The position numbers and the translations under genes are program-made. The notes below the pieces were generated by a model. It saw only the letters and a list, made by a program, of their open reading frames with translations, did no database searches and was not told where the DNA came from. From contig NZ_VFWX01000013.1 in assembly GCF_006442965.1 (NCBI RefSeq), positions 147,244-211,243 on the forward strand: DNA of 64,000 nucleotides. Direction: 5' to 3'. Source of the stretch: Mesorhizobium sp. CU3. GTDB lineage: Bacteria > Pseudomonadota > Alphaproteobacteria > Rhizobiales > Rhizobiaceae. Below, one piece after another: positions 53,317 to 63,762 of the stretch. Each line of letters starts with the position of its first letter. The first letter of the stretch is position 1.

Positions 53317-54573
53317 ATGGGACTGGCAGGCAGCGCAGACAAGGGGCGTGGCGCCGCAGGGCGGCTCAGGTTCATTGCCTCGGCCCTCCTCGCGCTCACG
53401 CTGCTCCTTGGTCTTGCCGCTGTTTCGCATGCGGATGCCATGCTCGGCGCGACCGGCTACAAGATGGCGGGCGACGCCACAAAGATGCGCATCGTCATCA
53501 ATTTCGATCGCGAGCCGGACCTCAAATGGTTCCTGCTGCGCGGTCCCAATCGCCTTGTCGTCGATCTCCCGCACACGCGATTCGCGCTCGACGCCAAGGA
53601 CGTGAAGCCGCGCGGTCTGGTGCGGGCCGTCCGCTACGGCGATCAGGGGGAGGCATCGCGGATCATCCTCACCGGCAAGGGACCGTTCGCCGTCGACAAG
53701 CTGGACGTGCTCAAGAACGATGACGGCAGCGGCTATCGCATCGCCATCGACATCTCGGCCGCTTCCGAGCGCGAATTCGACGAAGCTTTGGCCAACCAGT
53801 CGCTGACCACCGGTTCGACCGTGTCCACCGACAAGGGCGAGCGGGTCGGCACCGGGCCGATCTCGGCGCCCGGCCACCGCTTCACAGTCGTCATCGATCC
53901 GGGTCATGGCGGCGTCGACGGCGGCGCCGAAAGCGCTGCCGGCACGATCGAAAAGAACGTCACGCTCGCTTTTGCCACGGAACTTCGCGACAAGCTGGCC
54001 GCGGTTGGGAAATACGACGTGTTCATGACGCGCGACACGGATGTATATCTCACACTCGACGACCGCGTCCGGATCGCCCGCCAGCATGAGGCCGATCTGT
54101 TGATCTCGATCCATGCGGACACGATTGCCGTCAAGGGCCTTCGCGGCGCCACGGTCTACACGCTTTCCGACAAGGCGTCCGATCCCGAAGCCCAGGCGCT
54201 TGCCGATCGCGAAAACCTGTCCGACCAGTTCGCCGGCATGAAGATCAAGGACGACGACAAGGAAGTCACCGACATCCTGATCGACCTGATCCGTCGCGAA
54301 ACCCACAATTTCTCGATGAGCTTCGCCCACACGCTGGTCGGCCAGCTGTCGACCAATGTCGGCTTGATCAACAATCCGCAGCGTTCCGCGGGCTTCAGGG
54401 TGCTCAAGGCGCCGGATGTGCCGTCGGTCCTGGTCGAGCTCGGCTATCTGTCCAACGCCAAGGACGAGGCGCAATTGCTCAACGCCGATTGGCGCGGCAA
54501 GGCCGCCCAGTCGATCACCAATGCGGTCGCCCTGTTCGCTTCGGCGAAGACGGGGACCGCCACCGGCGGCTGA
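53317..54573 (+). CDS. N-acetylmuramoyl-L-alanine amidase (AmiC-like, AMIN plus Amidase_3)
   Basis: About 418 residues with a signal peptide (hydrophobic 18-36). An AMIN domain (about 45-150) targets the enzyme to the cell wall. The Amidase_3 domain from about 190 has His197 in VIDPGHGGVDGG, Glu212 in GTIEKN and the later His in LLISIHADT as zinc ligands. It cleaves the amide between MurNAc and L-Ala in septal peptidoglycan. It precedes the PBP1A gene on the same strand, so wall cutting and building are linked. Confidence 0.93.
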   Translation: MGLAGSADKGRGAAGRLRFIASALLALTLLLGLAAVSHADAMLGATGYKMAGDATKMRIVINFDREPDLKWFLLRGPNRLVVDLPHTRFALDAKDVKPRGLVRAVRYGDQGEASRIILTGKGPFAVDKLDVLKNDDGSGYRIAIDISAASEREFDEALANQSLTTGSTVSTDKGERVGTGPISAPGHRFTVVIDPGHGGVDGGAESAAGTIEKNVTLAFATELRDKLAAVGKYDVFMTRDTDVYLTLDDRVRIARQHEADLLISIHADTIAVKGLRGATVYTLSDKASDPEAQALADRENLSDQFAGMKIKDDDKEVTDILIDLIRRETHNFSMSFAHTLVGQLSTNVGLINNPQRSAGFRVLKAPDVPSVLVELGYLSNAKDEAQLLNADWRGKAAQSITNAVALFASAKTGTATGG

Positions 54574-54805
54574 CCGAAGCGCAGCCGGCTACAACCGCCA
54601 GCCGCCTACAACCACAAGCAGGCGTTGCACGACGACAACACACGGCGCTATTATCGACAGGACCGAGTCCTGAAATCCGGCGCTGCCGTATTTTGTCCAC
54701 ATGGTCGCGACAATGCTCTTCCATTGCGGATTGGGACCGCTCCGGGAAGCTTGCGCGGCAAGCGGCTTCGTTTAGGAAAATCCCGAACCTCGGACTGGAG
54801 CGGGC
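54574..54805. other. Intergenic region between the amidase and PBP1A genes
   Basis: 232 bases with no supported gene or terminator. It should hold the PBP1A promoter or leader; short overlapping frames here look like chance. Confidence 0.4.
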
Positions 54806-57262
54806 ATGATTCGTCTCATCGGCTATTTCTTCGGCATCGGCACCACGCTGGCGCTGCTGGTGGCTGCCGGCGTTGCCATCTATATCAGCCATGTGGCGAA
54901 GGACCTGCCCGACTATGAGGTGCTGGCCAAATACGAGCCGCCGGTAACGACGCGCATCCACGCCTCGGATGGCTCGCTGATGGCCGAATACGCGCGCGAG
55001 CGGCGCCTCTATTTGCCGATCCAGGCGATCCCCGATCGCGTCAAGGCCGCTTTCATGTCGGCCGAGGACAAGAATTTCTACAACCATCCGGGCATCGACA
55101 TCACCGGCCTCGGCCGCGCCATCATCGTCAATTTGCAGAATCTCGGTTCCGGCCGGCGCCAGGTCGGCGCTTCGACCATCACCCAGCAGGTGGCGAAGAA
55201 CTTCCTGCTCACCTCGGACCAGACCTATGAGCGCAAGATCAAGGAGATGATCCTGGCCTTCCGCATCGAGCAGGCCTATTCCAAGGACCGCATCCTCGAG
55301 CTCTACCTTAACGAAATCTTCTTCGGCTTCGGCGCTTACGGCGTCGCGGGTGCTGCGCTCACCTATTTCGACAAGTCGGTCAACGAACTGACGGTTGCCG
55401 AGGCCGCCTATCTCGCCTCGTTGCCGAAAGGCCCGAACAACTACCATCCCTTCAAGCATGCCGACCGCGCCATAGAGCGCCGTAACTGGGTCATCGACCA
55501 GATGGTCGAGAACGGCTACGTCACTCGCGAGGAAGGCGACAAGGCCAAGGCCGAGCCGCTCGGCGTGAAGCCGCGCCGCAATGGGTCGTATTTGTTCGCC
55601 GGCGAGTATTTCACCGAGGAAGTCCGCCGCCAGATCATTGCCCGCTACGGCGAGAACGCGCTCTATGAGGGCGGCCTGTCGGTGCGCACGACGCTCGATC
55701 CTAAAATCCAGCTCATCGCCCGCAAGTCGTTGCAGAACGGCCTGCTGAAATACGACATGCTGCGCGGCTATCGTGGACCGGTGACGCATATCGACGTCTC
55801 CGGCGACTGGGGCGTGCCGCTCGGCAACGTCAAAGGCCTCGAGGATGTCCCGGAATGGACGCTGGCCGTCGTGCTGGACAGCTCGGATGCCGGCCTGACC
55901 ATCGGCCTGCAGCCGGGGCGGCAGATTTCCGGCGATCTCGTCAAGGAGCGTGTCCAGGGCACCGTCAGCAAGGACGACATGAGCTTTGCCATGCGCCACT
56001 TCGTCAACGGCAAGTCCGTCAGGGCGAAGTCTCCGGCCGAGGTGCTGGAGCCTGGCGACGTCGTCTTTGTGCAGAAGAACGAAGGTTCCGACAACACCTA
56101 TATGCTGCGCCAGGTGCCGGAGGTCGAAGGCGGGCTCGTCGCCATGGATCCGCATACCGGTCGCGTGCTGGCGATGGTTGGCGGCTTCTCCTACGCCCAG
56201 TCGGAGTTCAACCGCGCCACCCAGGCGATGCGCCAGCCCGGCTCCTCGTTCAAGCCGATCGTCTATTCGGCGGCGCTGGACAACGGCTATACGCCGGCCT
56301 CGGTGATCATGGACGGTCCGATCACCATCCAAAGCGGCAACACGACCTGGACGCCGAAGAACTATGACGGCACGGTCGCCGGCCCGGCCACGCTGCGTTC
56401 CGGCATCGAAAAGTCGCGCAATCTGATGACGGTGCGGCTCGCCAACGACATGGGCATGAAGCTGGTCGTCGAATATGCCGAACGCTTCGGCGTCTACGAC
56501 CATCTGGCGCCTTATCTGCCGATGGCGCTGGGCTCGGGCGAAACCACGGTCATGCGCATGGTCTCGGCCTATTCGATCATGGCCAACGGCGGCAAGTCGA
56601 TCAAACCCTCGCTGATCGACCGCATCCAGGACCGCTACGGCAAGACCGTGTTCAAGCAGGACGAGCGCGGCTGCGAAGGCTGCAACGCCACCGAATGGAA
56701 GAACCAGCCAGAGCCGGAACTGGTCGACAATTCCGAGCAGGTGCTCGACCCGATGACCGCCTACCAGATCACTTCGATGATGGAAGGCGTCGTGCAGCGC
56801 GGCACCGGCGCCACCATCGGAGAGCTCGGCCGCCACATCGCCGGCAAGACCGGTACCACCAATGACGAGAAGGACGCCTGGTTCATCGGCTTCACGCCCA
56901 ACCTCGTCGTCGGCCTCTACATGGGCTACGACACGCCGCGCGGCCTTGGCCATGGCGCCACCGGTGGCGGCCTCGCGGCCCCGATCTTCAAGGATTTCAT
57001 GCGCGTCGCGCTCGACGGCAAGCCCAACACCGACTTCCAGGTTCCGGAGGGCATGAAGCTCATCGCCATCAACCGCAAGACCGGCATGCGCGCCGCCGAA
57101 GGCGATCCCAACACCATCATCGAGGCGTTCAAGCCCGGCACCGGCCCGGCCGACAGCTACTGGGTGATCGGCATGGGCGCGGACGGCTCCAACGGCGCCG
57201 GCGGGCCGTTGTCGCCACAAGCCAACCAGGCCATCCAGAGCGGCGGCGGCGGGCTCTACTGA
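54806..57262 (+). CDS. mrcA: Penicillin-binding protein 1A (bifunctional transglycosylase/transpeptidase)
   Basis: 818 residues. A single N-terminal anchor (about 4-26) precedes the GT51 domain with SAEDKNFYNHPGIDITGLGRA, GASTITQQVAKNFLL and YLNEIFFGFGAYGV. An OB-like insert follows. The transpeptidase has the S-x-x-K in PGSSFKPIVY, S-x-N in EKSRNLM and KTG in AGKTGTTNDEKDAWFIGF. It polymerises and crosslinks peptidoglycan in the periplasm. It is the partner of the upstream amidase in wall turnover. A terminator follows. Confidence 0.95.
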   Translation: MIRLIGYFFGIGTTLALLVAAGVAIYISHVAKDLPDYEVLAKYEPPVTTRIHASDGSLMAEYARERRLYLPIQAIPDRVKAAFMSAEDKNFYNHPGIDITGLGRAIIVNLQNLGSGRRQVGASTITQQVAKNFLLTSDQTYERKIKEMILAFRIEQAYSKDRILELYLNEIFFGFGAYGVAGAALTYFDKSVNELTVAEAAYLASLPKGPNNYHPFKHADRAIERRNWVIDQMVENGYVTREEGDKAKAEPLGVKPRRNGSYLFAGEYFTEEVRRQIIARYGENALYEGGLSVRTTLDPKIQLIARKSLQNGLLKYDMLRGYRGPVTHIDVSGDWGVPLGNVKGLEDVPEWTLAVVLDSSDAGLTIGLQPGRQISGDLVKERVQGTVSKDDMSFAMRHFVNGKSVRAKSPAEVLEPGDVVFVQKNEGSDNTYMLRQVPEVEGGLVAMDPHTGRVLAMVGGFSYAQSEFNRATQAMRQPGSSFKPIVYSAALDNGYTPASVIMDGPITIQSGNTTWTPKNYDGTVAGPATLRSGIEKSRNLMTVRLANDMGMKLVVEYAERFGVYDHLAPYLPMALGSGETTVMRMVSAYSIMANGGKSIKPSLIDRIQDRYGKTVFKQDERGCEGCNATEWKNQPEPELVDNSEQVLDPMTAYQITSMMEGVVQRGTGATIGELGRHIAGKTGTTNDEKDAWFIGFTPNLVVGLYMGYDTPRGLGHGATGGGLAAPIFKDFMRVALDGKPNTDFQVPEGMKLIAINRKTGMRAAEGDPNTIIEAFKPGTGPADSYWVIGMGADGSNGAGGPLSPQANQAIQSGGGGLY

Positions 57263-57278
57263 CGTATCGTTATTTCGC

Positions 57279-57312
57279 GGAATGGGCCGGCAACAAGCGC
57301 CGGCCCATTTCG
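57279..57312 (+). terminator. Rho-independent terminator after the PBP1A gene
   Basis: ATGGGCCGGC pairs with GCCGGCCCAT (10 bp, 7-base loop) and is followed by TTCGCTTTA, 16 bases after the stop codon. Confidence 0.75.
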
Positions 57313-57391
57313 CTTTACAGGCGGCGATGCCGTGCCTATGTATCGCGCCTTATCCGAAAAGACCGAAAAGAACAGGACAGAACCAACAGCC

Positions 57392-58523
57392 ATGCGCGCG
57401 GAAACGCTCAACATTGTCGACGAGATCAGGCAGGCGATAACCCTGCTGAGGAGGCATCTTTGACTGGGATCAGGCTGTAAAGCGGCTTGAATACCTGAAC
57501 TCGCGCGCCGAGGATTCCAGCCTCTGGAACGACCCGATCGAAGCGCAGAAACTGATGCGCGAGCGCCAGGAGCTTGAAGACGGCATTGCCGCCGTCAAGG
57601 GAATGACGCAGGCACTGGAAGACAATATCGGCCTGATCGAACTTGGCGAGGAAGAGGGCGACACCGGCATTATCGCCGAGGCTGAAGCCGCGCTGCGTTC
57701 GATGCAGGGCGAAGCCAAGGCCCGCCAGGTCGAGACGCTGCTGTCGGGCGAGGCCGACGCCAACGACACCTATCTCGAAATCCATGCCGGCGCCGGCGGC
57801 ACCGAAAGCCAGGACTGGGCCTCGATGCTGTTGCGCATGTATACGCGCTGGGCCGAACGCCGCCGCTTCAAGGTCGAGGTGCTGGAAGTCCATGACGGTG
57901 AAGAGGCGGGCATCAAGTCGGCCACGGTGCTGATCAAGGGCCACAACGCATATGGCTGGCTGAAGACCGAGTCCGGCGTGCACCGCCTGGTGCGCATCTC
58001 GCCCTATGACAGCAATGCGCGCCGCCACACATCCTTCTCCAGCGTCTGGGTCTATCCTGTCGTCGACGACAAGATAGAGATCGATGTCTCGGAATCCGAC
58101 GTGCGCATCGACACCTATCGCTCGTCTGGTTCGGGCGGCCAGCACGTCAACACCACCGATTCCGCTGTGCGCATCACCCATCTGGCGACCGGCATCGCGG
58201 TGGCCTGCCAGGCCGAGCGGTCGCAGCACAAGAACCGCGCCAAGGCCTGGGAAATGCTGCGCTCTCGCCTCTACGAGGAAGAGCTGAAGAAGCGCGAAGC
58301 GGTCGCCAACGCCACCGAGGCCTCGAAGAGCGACATCGGCTGGGGCCACCAGATCCGCTCCTATGTGCTGCAGCCCTACCAGCTCGTGAAGGACTTGCGC
58401 ACCGGCGTCGAAAGCACCTCGCCATCGAGTGTGCTCGACGGCGACCTCGACGAGTTCATGGAAGCCTCGCTGTCGCATCGCATCGAGGGCGGCGCCGGCG
58501 AAGCGGTGGCGGACCTCGATTAG
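57392..58523 (+). CDS. prfB: Peptide chain release factor 2, with programmed +1 frameshift
   Basis: About 376 residues read as join(57392-57460, 57462-58523). Frame zero gives MRAETLNIVDEIRQAITLL and then ends at an in-frame TGA at 57461. Shifting +1 at CTT TGA C joins it to DWDQAVKRLEYLN and the rest. Domain 2 has HAGAGGTESQDWASMLLRMY and SPYDSNARRHTSF, where E. coli RF2 has the SPF codon-reading tripeptide; domain 3 has the GGQ loop in SGSGGQHVN. RF2 terminates at UGA and UAA, and UGA in its own message autoregulates it. Confidence 0.95.
57449..57464 (+). promoter_or_regulatory. prfB programmed +1 frameshift site
   Basis: AGGAGG three bases before CTT TGA C reproduces the known RF2 recoding signal: a Shine-Dalgarno-like stimulator, a slippery CUU codon and UGA followed by C. 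Confidence 0.93.
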
Positions 58524-58554
58524 AGTATCCCGGCGTCGCATGAAGGAGGCGCCG

Positions 58555-58959
58555 GTGACGCGCAAGCTTGTCGGAAAATGCTTTTGCGGCGCGGTTACCT
58601 ACGAGGTGGCGGATGAATTCGCTTACGCAGCGAACTGCCATTGCTCCAACTGCCGTCGCACGACGGGCTCGGCCTTCAAGCCTTTCGCCGGCATCGAGCG
58701 TGACAAATTTCGCCTGACCGCTGGCGACGACCGGCTGCTGATCTACGGCGACTCTAGCGGCCACGACGCACATTGCGGGCAATGCGGCTCGCTGCTCTAT
58801 TCGCTGGTGCGCGACGGCGCCTATGTTCATGTGCCGATGGGAACACTCGTGGACGAGCCGGCCATCCGGCCGAGCGCTCACATCTTTGTCGGCTCCAAGG
58901 CGAACTGGTTCACAATCACCGACGACCTGCCGCAGTATGATGAGCATGTTCCCGGCTGA
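58555..58959 (+). CDS. GFA family protein (glutathione-dependent formaldehyde-activating/CENP-V fold), copy 1
   Basis: 134 residues from a GTG with AAGGAGG five bases before it; an ATG at 58540 would lie across that site. Zinc-binding cysteines are in GKCFCGAVTYEV, ANCHCSNCRRTTG and AHCGQCGSLLY. The family (PF04828) is broad; true formaldehyde activation is proved for few members. It follows prfB by 31 bases. A second GFA gene lies at 59710. Confidence 0.88.
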   Translation: MTRKLVGKCFCGAVTYEVADEFAYAANCHCSNCRRTTGSAFKPFAGIERDKFRLTAGDDRLLIYGDSSGHDAHCGQCGSLLYSLVRDGAYVHVPMGTLVDEPAIRPSAHIFVGSKANWFTITDDLPQYDEHVPG

Positions 58960-59189
58960 GTGGCCGGAACGTCCGTTGCCGCAATCCCGTTTGTGACCGG
59001 TCGCGGATTGCCTGGAGTGCTCAATCGGCGGGTTATTGCGCCGACCAAGGAATCAGCGCAGCCTCGCCGCTGTGATACAAAAGCATTTATGGCCGGACGC
59101 GGCATAACTGCGAGACGATCCGGCCACTGGGAAGACACGTTCCGGGAACGGGCAAGCGAAAACGCTTGATGCTCGAAAGGAACGCTTCG
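58960..59189. other. Intergenic region after the first GFA gene
   Basis: 230 bases with no supported gene. TGGCCGGA (59090) and TCCGGCCA (59119) form an 8-bp inverted repeat, which is weak as a terminator because it has no U-run. Confidence 0.4.
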
Positions 59190-59567
59190 ATGTCTTCTGC
59201 CACATTAAGTTCGGCCCAAGCCGCTCGACCGCCTGGCCGACTGCTATTGTCCCTGTTTGCGACCGGTGCCGTCGCGATGCTGGCCATGCCGGCCTTCGCC
59301 CATGACGCCAAGCCGACGGCAGCGCTCCCGCAAGGCTGGAGCTATCCCTTTGCCTGCTGCGCCAATTACGACTGCAAGGAAGTGCCGCAGTCGTCGATCA
59401 GCGAGCGGCCCGAGGGCTACGTCATACAAGGCACCGGCGAAGTCGTCGCCTACAGCGACAAGCGCATCAGGAATTCGCCGGACGGCGAATATCACTGGTG
59501 CGCGCACCAGGCCGGGCTCGATGCCGGCAGGACCATTTGCCTGTTCGTGCCGCCGCCTTCTTACTAG
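59190..59567 (+). CDS. Small exported cysteine-rich protein of unknown function
   Basis: 125 residues. A signal peptide runs to about residue 39 (LLLSLFATGAVAMLAMPAFA). The mature part has SYPFACCANYDCKEVP, then SPDGEYHWCAHQAG and ICLFVPPPSY, giving five cysteines in a pattern I have seen in other rhizobial exported proteins but cannot name. AAGGA eight bases upstream supports the ATG at 59190 over one at 59169. It lies between the two GFA genes. Confidence 0.72.
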   Translation: MSSATLSSAQAARPPGRLLLSLFATGAVAMLAMPAFAHDAKPTAALPQGWSYPFACCANYDCKEVPQSSISERPEGYVIQGTGEVVAYSDKRIRNSPDGEYHWCAHQAGLDAGRTICLFVPPPSY

Positions 59568-59709
59568 GACCGGGCGGCCTAGCGCGAGGTCCTGAAATCG
59601 CGGCAGGATATCTGCCGAAGCTGCTGACAGACAGTTGTCAGGATCGCTTCTTTATGTTGCGTTGCCGCTAGGGGATCCGGCGTGGCGGCGGACAATGGAG
59701 AGGTGATCG

Positions 59710-60078
59710 ATGACCATCAAGGGAAGCTGCCACTGCAAGGCGACGACGTTCGAGGTTTCTGAAGCGCCGCAGACGGTGACGCAATGCACATGTTCGTTCT
59801 GCTCCAAGCGCGGGTCGCTCTGGGCCTACTATGTGCCTTCGCAATTCAAGCTAACCAGCCCGCCCGGAAACGTGGCCTTCTACCAATGGGGTTCAAAAAC
59901 CGTCAAACACGGCTTTTGCGCCACCTGTGGCTGCGGCACCTTCACCGAAACGCCGGACTGGTCGACCGGCAAGCCGGATTTCGACAATCCCAAGATCAGC
60001 GTCAATTCCCGCCTGTTCGATGATTTCGACCTCGACAAGGTTGAGGTGGTGGTGATCGACGGCAAGAATCTTTGGTAG
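59710..60078 (+). CDS. GFA family protein, copy 2
   Basis: 122 residues. The zinc cysteines are in GSCHCKATTFEV, TQCTCSFCSKRGS and FCATCGCGTF. Like copy 1 it is a stand-alone CENP-V fold with no extra domain; the two share the cysteine layout but little else, so they are not a recent duplication. The reaction is unknown. GAGAGG precedes the ATG. Confidence 0.9.
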   Translation: MTIKGSCHCKATTFEVSEAPQTVTQCTCSFCSKRGSLWAYYVPSQFKLTSPPGNVAFYQWGSKTVKHGFCATCGCGTFTETPDWSTGKPDFDNPKISVNSRLFDDFDLDKVEVVVIDGKNLW

Positions 60079-60236
60079 CCGGCATCGGTGCGAGGGATGC
60101 CGGCCGCAACCATTGCAGATGAAGCATTTTTCCGCCGTTTTCCTGTTCCGTTTTTCGCCGCATTTCGTGCTACAAGGCTTCCGGAAGGGCTGATTTGGCG
60201 CGGCCGCGCGGCCGCGAATTGAGAGGGATCAATTTC

Positions 60237-60887
60237 ATGAAGAAGACCGTGCTCGTCGCCGTGGCGACGGCTCTGCTGGTGAGCGCCTGCACCACCACCG
60301 ACCCCTATACCGGCGACCAGAAGATCTCGAACACGGCGGCCGGCGCCGGCCTCGGCGCGCTGGCAGGCGCCAGCCTCGGTCTGCTCGCCGGCGGCAACGA
60401 CCGCCGCAACGCCTTGATCGGCGCCGGCATCGGCGCGCTGGCCGGCGGCGCGATCGGCGCGACCATGGACCAGAACGAGGCCGAGCTGCGCCGTCAGTTG
60501 CAGGGCACCGGCGTCAGCGTCACCCGCAGCGGCGACCAGATCATCCTCAACATGCCGTCCGACATCACCTTCAATGTCGACCAGGATGCGGTGAAGCCTG
60601 GCTTCTATCCGGTGCTGAACTCGGTGGCGCTGGTGCTGAAGAAGTTCCGCCAGACCACCGTCGACGTCTTCGGCCACACCGATTCGACCGGTGGCGACCA
60701 GCACAATTTCGATCTGTCGCAGCGCCGCGCGCTCGCCGTTGCCAATTACCTGGCCGGCCAGGGCGTCGATCAGCGCCGCTTCGCCGTTACCGGTTTCGGC
60801 AAGACGCGCCCGATCGCCTCCAATGCGACGGCCCAGGGCCGCGAGCAGAACCGGCGCGTCGAGATCCAGCTCTCGCCGCTCACCTGA
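60237..60887 (+). CDS. OmpA family lipoprotein (YiaD-like)
   Basis: 216 residues. The lipobox LVSAC places the lipidated Cys at residue 18. A glycine-zipper segment (GAGLGALAGASLGLLAGG and GAGIGALAGGAIGATM) follows, then the OmpA peptidoglycan-binding domain with FGHTDSTGGDQHNFDLSQRRA and GFGKTRPIASN. It should link outer membrane and cell wall. GAGAGGG before the ATG at 60237 fixes the start. Confidence 0.93.
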   Translation: MKKTVLVAVATALLVSACTTTDPYTGDQKISNTAAGAGLGALAGASLGLLAGGNDRRNALIGAGIGALAGGAIGATMDQNEAELRRQLQGTGVSVTRSGDQIILNMPSDITFNVDQDAVKPGFYPVLNSVALVLKKFRQTTVDVFGHTDSTGGDQHNFDLSQRRALAVANYLAGQGVDQRRFAVTGFGKTRPIASNATAQGREQNRRVEIQLSPLT

Positions 60888-60912
60888 TCAGGTCGGCGAA
60901 TGGAGTTGCAAG

Positions 60913-60939
60913 ACGGCCCCGCGCGGGGCCGTTTTCGTT
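60913..60939 (+). terminator. Rho-independent terminator after the OmpA lipoprotein gene
   Basis: ACGGCCCC pairs with GGGGCCGT around GCGC and is followed by TTTCGTTTG. Confidence 0.82.
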
Positions 60940-61129
60940 TGTGCGAACACGGGCCAGCGTGTCGTTTTCAAAAGAAAATTAGCTAGGTCTAAATCACTGC
61001 TTTCCCGCAGTGATCGAAAGGACTAGCATCAGTGCCGTTCCAGAGGGGATGAGGCGGTACAACTGGCCGCGCAATCAGCATTTCCCGCCTCGGTCTTGCA
61101 CGGCCAGATGAAATATCTGGGAGGAATGC

Positions 61130-61738
61130 ATGACAAGAGCAGTTCGCCTTGGGCGTTGCGGCGTCCTTGTTTTGGCTGGCCTTCTCGGCGCGTCGTTCGG
61201 CGCCGGCACGGCCCGGGCTGAAGACGCAAACAAGGCCGACATCGAGGCCTTGAAGAAATCATTGGCCAAGTATGAAGACTATACCGCGGCGGTCCGCGAC
61301 CTTTATCTGTCGACCGTCGGCTGCGTCCACTACGCGGGCGAGAAGGTCGCCGGAGCGATGTATTATCCGAAGGGCGCCATGGGCATCCATTTCGTCAACG
61401 TGCCCAGCATCGGCAAGCCGCTCGACCCGATGAAACCCAACGTCCTCATCTACGAGCCGACCAAGAAGGGCCTGAAACTTGTCGGCGTGGAGTGGCTGAT
61501 GCCGCTGACGCCGGACACCAAGGAGGCTCCATCCTTGTTCGGGCAGAAATTCATGGGTCCGATGGAAGGGCACTATCCGCTCATCCCGAGGGAGTTCGTC
61601 CACTACGATCTGCACGCCTGGCTTTTCAGGGACAACCCCAACGGCATGTTCAGCCCGACCAATCCGAACGTGAAATGCAGCAAGGCCGAGTTTCCGATGC
61701 TGGAAAAACCGACCAAGATGATGCCCGGACCGATGTAG
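61130..61738 (+). CDS. Exported protein of unknown function
   Basis: 202 residues with a signal peptide ending near TARAE (residue 30). The mature protein includes STVGCVHYAGEKVAGAMYYP, MGIHFVNVPSIGKPLDPMKP, VLIYEPTKKGLKLVGVEW and YDLHAWLFRDNPNGMFSPTNP, a His/Trp-rich pattern seen in uncharacterised secreted proteins of proteobacteria. No enzymatic motif is certain. It is followed by a terminator. Confidence 0.75.
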   Translation: MTRAVRLGRCGVLVLAGLLGASFGAGTARAEDANKADIEALKKSLAKYEDYTAAVRDLYLSTVGCVHYAGEKVAGAMYYPKGAMGIHFVNVPSIGKPLDPMKPNVLIYEPTKKGLKLVGVEWLMPLTPDTKEAPSLFGQKFMGPMEGHYPLIPREFVHYDLHAWLFRDNPNGMFSPTNPNVKCSKAEFPMLEKPTKMMPGPM

Positions 61739-61772
61739 GAGGCTGATCCCTCGGGCGAAGCAGTGAAAAAAG

Positions 61773-61797
61773 AAACGGCCCTCAAGGGGCCGTTTTC
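61773..61797. terminator. Bidirectional Rho-independent terminator
   Basis: AAACGGCCC pairs with GGGCCGTTT around five bases. T-runs follow on either strand, so it serves the exported-protein gene and the convergent helicase gene. Confidence 0.83.
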
Positions 61798-61820
61798 ATG
61801 TCTGCTGCATCGATCGGAGT

Positions 61821-63404
<1,584 letters not shown>

Positions 63405-63571
63405 GTGTTTGATGTCTTTGGCTGGTTTAGGAAAATCGCAACACGTGTTGCGGCAGGCGCCGCGCGTCTGCAAGATCGGGCTTGCAGTTAGGCGCAAGTC
63501 CGCGATTTGTCAACAGAAACGGCCGGAAAACCGGCGATTGTGAGCACGTAACCTTAATCGCGATGCTTAAT

Positions 63572-63738
63572 GCATGTCGCCCAGAAGTGTGCAGCGGTTC
63601 TGGGACAACGACATGCATCAAAACAGTGACTTAAAGCATGTCGCCCAGAAGTGTGCAGCGGTTCTGGGACAACGACATGCATCAAAACAGAGACTTAAAG
63701 CGTGTCGCCTGAATTCGTTTCAGCGCGACACGCTTTAA
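63572..63738. repeat. Tandem palindromic repeats (two 64-bp units plus a variant)
   Basis: Two near-identical 64-bp units (63572 and 63636) each fold as GCATGTCG/CGACATGC outside CCCAGAA/TTCTGGG with a loop of GTGTGCAGCGG. A third, shorter hairpin (63700-63732) pairs GCGTGTCG with CGACACGC. They fill the gap between the helicase and NAD kinase genes. Confidence 0.9.
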
Positions 63739-63762
63739 TCGAAACAATTTCGCTGTGCCGGC

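Noticed and set aside
54515..57220. 901-residue minus-strand frame opposite the PBP1A gene
   Set aside because: Antisense of a certain gene; His/Asp/Arg-rich composition is an artefact of high GC.
63572..63738. CRISPR array
   Set aside because: The units are long palindromes in direct tandem with no unique spacers, and no cas genes are present.
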